From assembly GCA_013396755.1 (NCBI GenBank), contig VWZF01001843.1, forward strand, positions 310,001-374,000: a stretch of 64,000 bases of DNA, given 5' to 3'. Positions 59,941-64,000 of this stretch are shown in pieces. Below the pieces are notes generated by a model. The model did not search any database. It was not told the DNA's origin and was given only the letters and a program-made list of their open reading frames with translations. The DNA is from Sclerurus mexicanus. Its lineage: Eukaryota > Chordata > Aves > Passeriformes > Furnariidae. Position 1 is the stretch's first letter, and every line of letters starts with the position of its first letter. Made by a program: the position numbers and the translations under genes.

Positions 59941-62900
59941 CTGGGAACAAGAGAATTATCAGGACCATCCCCTTGCAGAGCAGACTGCAATCCCATTGAC
60001 TCGGGGTCATGCATTTTGCTCAGACGTTCTGTGGAACAGACATCCCATTTCAATCCAGCCAGCTAGGCGAGGATTATGAAAATAGCAACACTGCTGCGAC
60101 TAGATGATCTGGAAGGATACTGATTACACATAACCAGTAGATAGTGAGAAGTCATATGAGGGTATCTATGATTATCTTCTAATTCTTTCAGTGATTGTAA
60201 GTTGTATGGCAGCATTTTTTGTCCTGCAATTTCACAGATTCTCAAAGGGGATTTTTCCCCCCCCCTATCCAATCACTGCATTCACATGCATTCCGAAGTT
60301 GAGTTTAATAGTGTAAAGCCGATGGGACTTCTCAGCAGCTTTAGAAGGACACCATCAACATACCCGTGCATGGTGCAGGAAGCAACTGCCTGCTGCCTCC
60401 AGTTCTTGGAGAAACATCCACCTTTCTGGCCCCTCTGGAGAAAAAAAAGTCCATTTCTGCAGAGCAAATGGAACAGCTGCTGCCCAGCAGGACAGAAAAT
60501 CAATGATTTGGTATGTGTGGCCAGTGATGTATTGAATTGTTGGTTTGTTTCTTGCTAATCACCAGTGTCTTCATTTGCCTTGCAAAAAACAATCCCTACT
60601 TTCTAGATACTGTCGGGAGTGCACTGATGCACTGACAGGCTCATTAGCACCAGAGTTTGGCAGCAGGGTGTTTTGCTAAAGTGGGAAATTATCATTATGA
60701 GGGTAAAAGATGTTACTTGATTGGATGGACTCCTGCAGCTGCATGGTCCTGGGACCCCCCAGAGCTTGTAGGGCCCAGCTTTATGCTTCTAATATTGGTA
60801 GGAGAGCATGACTAGAAGGGGCAGGCACGCACTGCTCACAAATAGCAATCTGCAACAGTGGAGGAATCTAATGATATGAGACCTGAAAGGAGGAGTGGGA
60901 GGCAAAGAGAGACAGTGAAACCAGACATAACCTCGTTTAGTGACCACCAAACCCAACAGCATCAATGGAAAGATGGAGGGTGCCACTCGAACTGCTCATT
61001 TGGGAAGTCTGAACAGACTGACCAACTTATGAGCCTGCTGAACTGGAGAGACAGACGTGGTCCCAACAAGAACCCGAGCTGATTCAAGATGGAGCCACAT
61101 GTTGTTTTACACAGAAAGCTGAGTTTGTTCTGCTTGCTGGTCAGATGGGAGCCACTGGCAAACTCGAGGACACGTGGCTACATCCGCATTGCACTGTGCC
61201 TCCTCTCGTACGCCCAGATCCCCAGCTTGGCCACAGAGCCACCAAGCTCCCAGTTCGGGGAAAGCAGAGAGCTGGAGAGCTTGCACCTGTTTGCAAAGGA
61301 CTTCAAATGCTCTGAGTGGGCAGATCTAGCAATGGCTGAGCATGCCCAAATTGTGTACTTTAGCCAAGTGTCTTTAAGCCACTCAGCACACAGGAAATCC
61401 CCCCCATACCTTCCCCAGCTTTGGGAAACCAATATTTCTCAGTATTAGCAAGAACTGGCCTCAGAAGTTTGTATTTTTACACTGTGTGAAGTGCTTGGCT
61501 GATCTCCTTCCATCTGCCTCAATCAGGCTCTTTTTGTTCTCAGCGGCGATACATATATTCCTGTGAGTTTTCTTAGTTCAATAAGAATTATAGATTAAAA
61601 AATAAATGAATGTGTAAAGCAAATCTTAATGATGAATACATTCCTGTCTTTCTGCAATAATCCTGATTCACATTTGTGAGATGAAAACAAACTATTCAAC
61701 AACTTTAACATTTTTCTGATCAATAAACTTCAGGAGAGAGAAAGAACACTGAATTGAAACAAGGCTGTGCAAGCAACAAATTTTCTGTTTTCTCTTCAAG
61801 CATTCATTTTTTTGCTCTTTTGCAAAACCAGTTATCATGAGACAACCGATACAAATAATGAAGTCAACCCTTAGATAACTATAGGGGAAATGTACAGAAG
61901 AAATTTAAATAGGAAATATGCTGAATGAGATGTTTGATTTGGAATTTATGTTATCTTAATGCATTCTATACTGAAAATATCTCTGAACAGAATGTCAAAA
62001 CCTGGGGCTAATGAAAACAGAAGTGGAAGAGGAAAACAGAATCTATTTTAGGACAAATGCAGTTTCAGGACATATTCCAAAAAATAGGTGATATTTTGCA
62101 ATGCAGTTCCAGCACAAGGAACAGCTCTGAAAATTACTGGGACTACCAGGTTCAGATAATGGTGTCCCACAGCTGTGGTCCCTCCACACGTGGGATCTCT
62201 TGGACTGGACTGTAGATTCCAAAATTAACCAGCACACATGTGAGATGGTGGGTTCCCAACTTGGCAGGGGAACCCAACAGGCTGCAGCTGGAGGAAGGGG
62301 GTGAGGGACAGCAGCTACACTGTGGATGGAGAGTACAGTAGGTCTCTTCCGCTCTCCCCCTGACCTTTTTGCTTCTTTCCTGCAGTGCAGCATTGGAGGG
62401 AGCACATCTGCTCTAGAGAAAAGGACTGTTTCAAAAGCATTTGACCTACATCCCCACAAAAGGAGATGGGATTGGTCAAATGTCTCTGAAGTCATGAACT
62501 GAGCACCAGGGAGCTGTATTTCAAGAGGCAATCTGCTCCTTATCTCCTATCTTTAATTTTGATTATGAAACCCAACCACAGAGAAAATAAAGAGAGGAAC
62601 TTGGCATTAATTACTCTCCTGTAACTTAATAAAACGCCCTCTGCACAGGGCCCTGTGTGGCTGCAGCACTCTGCAGTGCCTGGTGGAATTGCAGCAGCCA
62701 CTTCCTTCCTGGCTTTCCCTGGGGCTGCCTGTCTGACCACAGTCTGCTGTAAACTGGCTGCAAATTACTTCTGCCTCTCTGCAGTCTGGACGGTGTCTGA
62801 TATCTCTTCTCCCTTTCCTGTGCACACCCTTTTCCCACCTGGCAGTGTTGACCCAAGAGGGTGACAGCATCTCCTGTTACCCCTGCCAAGGGTACCACCC

Positions 62901-64000
62901 CTAAGGACAACTCCCAGGGCATCAGCTGATCCCCTACAGCACTGTCTACCTTCCACTCAGTTTTCTTTACATTTAGCCTGCCTTTGAACAAGAAATATCC
63001 TCTAGATACCTGTGTGCTGCAGTGAATGACATAAACATGTATCTGCACACAAGAGTATTCAACAGAGCAATGTTGCTCCAGGGTCTAACATCTTCTGGGT
63101 GCTGTAGAAACTCTTCCCCTGTACTAAGATGGTTGGTGATGATTTACCTGCTATAAAAGTAAATAATGTCATGCTTCTAAGTCCTTTGCATGGAGATACA
63201 GCTTCACATACTTTATATTAAATAAAGGAAATATATTCCCATATCCATTCCCTACCACCACACAAGTTAGGCAAATATGCAGTGGCAGAGTGAGTGCAAA
63301 GCTCTAACACACTTGAGGGTTGAAGCTGGTAGTGTTTGGGTTTAAGTGATAAAGTACTGACTGCCCAGTCTGGTCCACAGGATGTGTGTATGCATTTTGT
63401 GGACATCAAAGTATTAACCACACCATCCTTACATTCCCTTAATCTACCCAAACAGAGACTAGAAGCAGTTATTACAGACTAGAAACAATGAGAGAACTCC
63501 TCCAGCTCACACTCAAGACCCCCACACTGAACCATGCCATTTTTGTGTCAGATCTTGCCAATGGTGATGATGCTCCAAGTGCAAATGCAAACAGGGAAAG
63601 AGAGACTTTACACTCTCATTGTCTGAGAGAAGCATCACCTTCATTTTTCTGCTCTGCAGGACTTGCTCTCAAGCACACTAACAGCATCAAATGAATGCAT
63701 CAAGTGCCAGACCTTGTGAATTTGCCCCAGTCTGTGCAGTGTATCACAAAACAAATACCCAGTCCAGATGGTCTCTGATGTAACTGTATTAAACTACACA
63801 CCTGGCCTAACTCAGGTATGTAACCTGTTGAAAGAAAACCATTTCTCATCAAATAAGGCACATGGTATGTTAAATAAAATACCTAACCTAGTACATCATG
63901 TCAATATTAAATCAAATTTGTTGCATGTTGAACAGCTCTTCCGAGCAGCAGATTGAATTACCATGCACAGCTAGTGATGACAAGATTACTGTGCATTAGC
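59941..64000 (-). other. CDH4: CDH4 intron upstream of exon A (partial)
   Basis: This intron ends at the exon A acceptor (TTCCCAG) and continues beyond the right edge. It is a phase 1 intron, because exon A starts with two bases of a split codon. The preceding exon, which should encode the EC1-EC2 linker with a DMNDNRPEF-type motif and the start of EC2, is not in the window. I see no repeats longer than simple homopolymers and no other gene. The stretch 61550-62040 is A+T-rich unique sequence. Confidence 0.85.

Noticed and set aside
1..64000. CRISPR array, operon, phage, integron or other prokaryotic system
   Set aside because: There are spliced exons, avian LINEs and vertebrate base composition throughout, and no regularly spaced repeats other than the 16-bp minisatellite.

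Overview
This window is vertebrate nuclear DNA, almost certainly avian. It holds the middle of one gene, read on the minus strand: a classical (type I) cadherin that best matches CDH4 (R-cadherin, retinal cadherin). The bird call rests on three things. The CR1 LINE tails have the typical avian 3' end (a run of the type GGTTGGAAGGGACC followed by a CCCTGCCATG stretch). The encoded residues fit the avian R-cadherin sequence as I remember it. The introns are short for a gene that spans several hundred kilobases in mammals. There is no prokaryotic, viral or plasmid gene.

Only four coding exons are present, 751 coding bases or just over 1 percent of the window. In transcription order (right to left) they are: A, 59768-59940 (second half of EC2); B, 27260-27397 (end of EC2, with the calcium linker into EC3); C, 8134-8319 (EC3); D, 2588-2841 (end of EC3 and start of EC4). 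All four have AG/GT borders. Their phases join into one continuous reading frame: A enters with two bases of a split Gly codon, A-B, B-C and C-D are phase 0, and D leaves in phase 2. By analogy with N-cadherin they correspond to about exons 7 to 10. The signal peptide, prodomain, adhesive EC1 with its Trp2, EC5, transmembrane segment and catenin-binding tail all lie outside the window.

The rest is intron: 59941 to the right edge, then 32.4 kb, 18.9 kb and 5.3 kb between the exons, and 1-2587 after exon D. Intronic content is sparse. There are several CR1 fragments, some with the fresh avian tail and two much older amniote-type pieces. There are a few very old MIR-like SINE remnants, short tandem repeats and homopolymers, three CpG-dense patches, and several A+T-rich, homeobox-motif-rich blocks that look like candidate conserved non-coding (enhancer) elements. 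The many open frames in the introns show no family resemblance, no splice context and no codon bias, and I treat them as chance.

I did not find an undescribed biological system. The items most worth checking are the two overlapping splice donors at the end of exon D, the candidate intronic enhancers, the CpG-dense patches and the surviving MIR and ancient CR1 relics.
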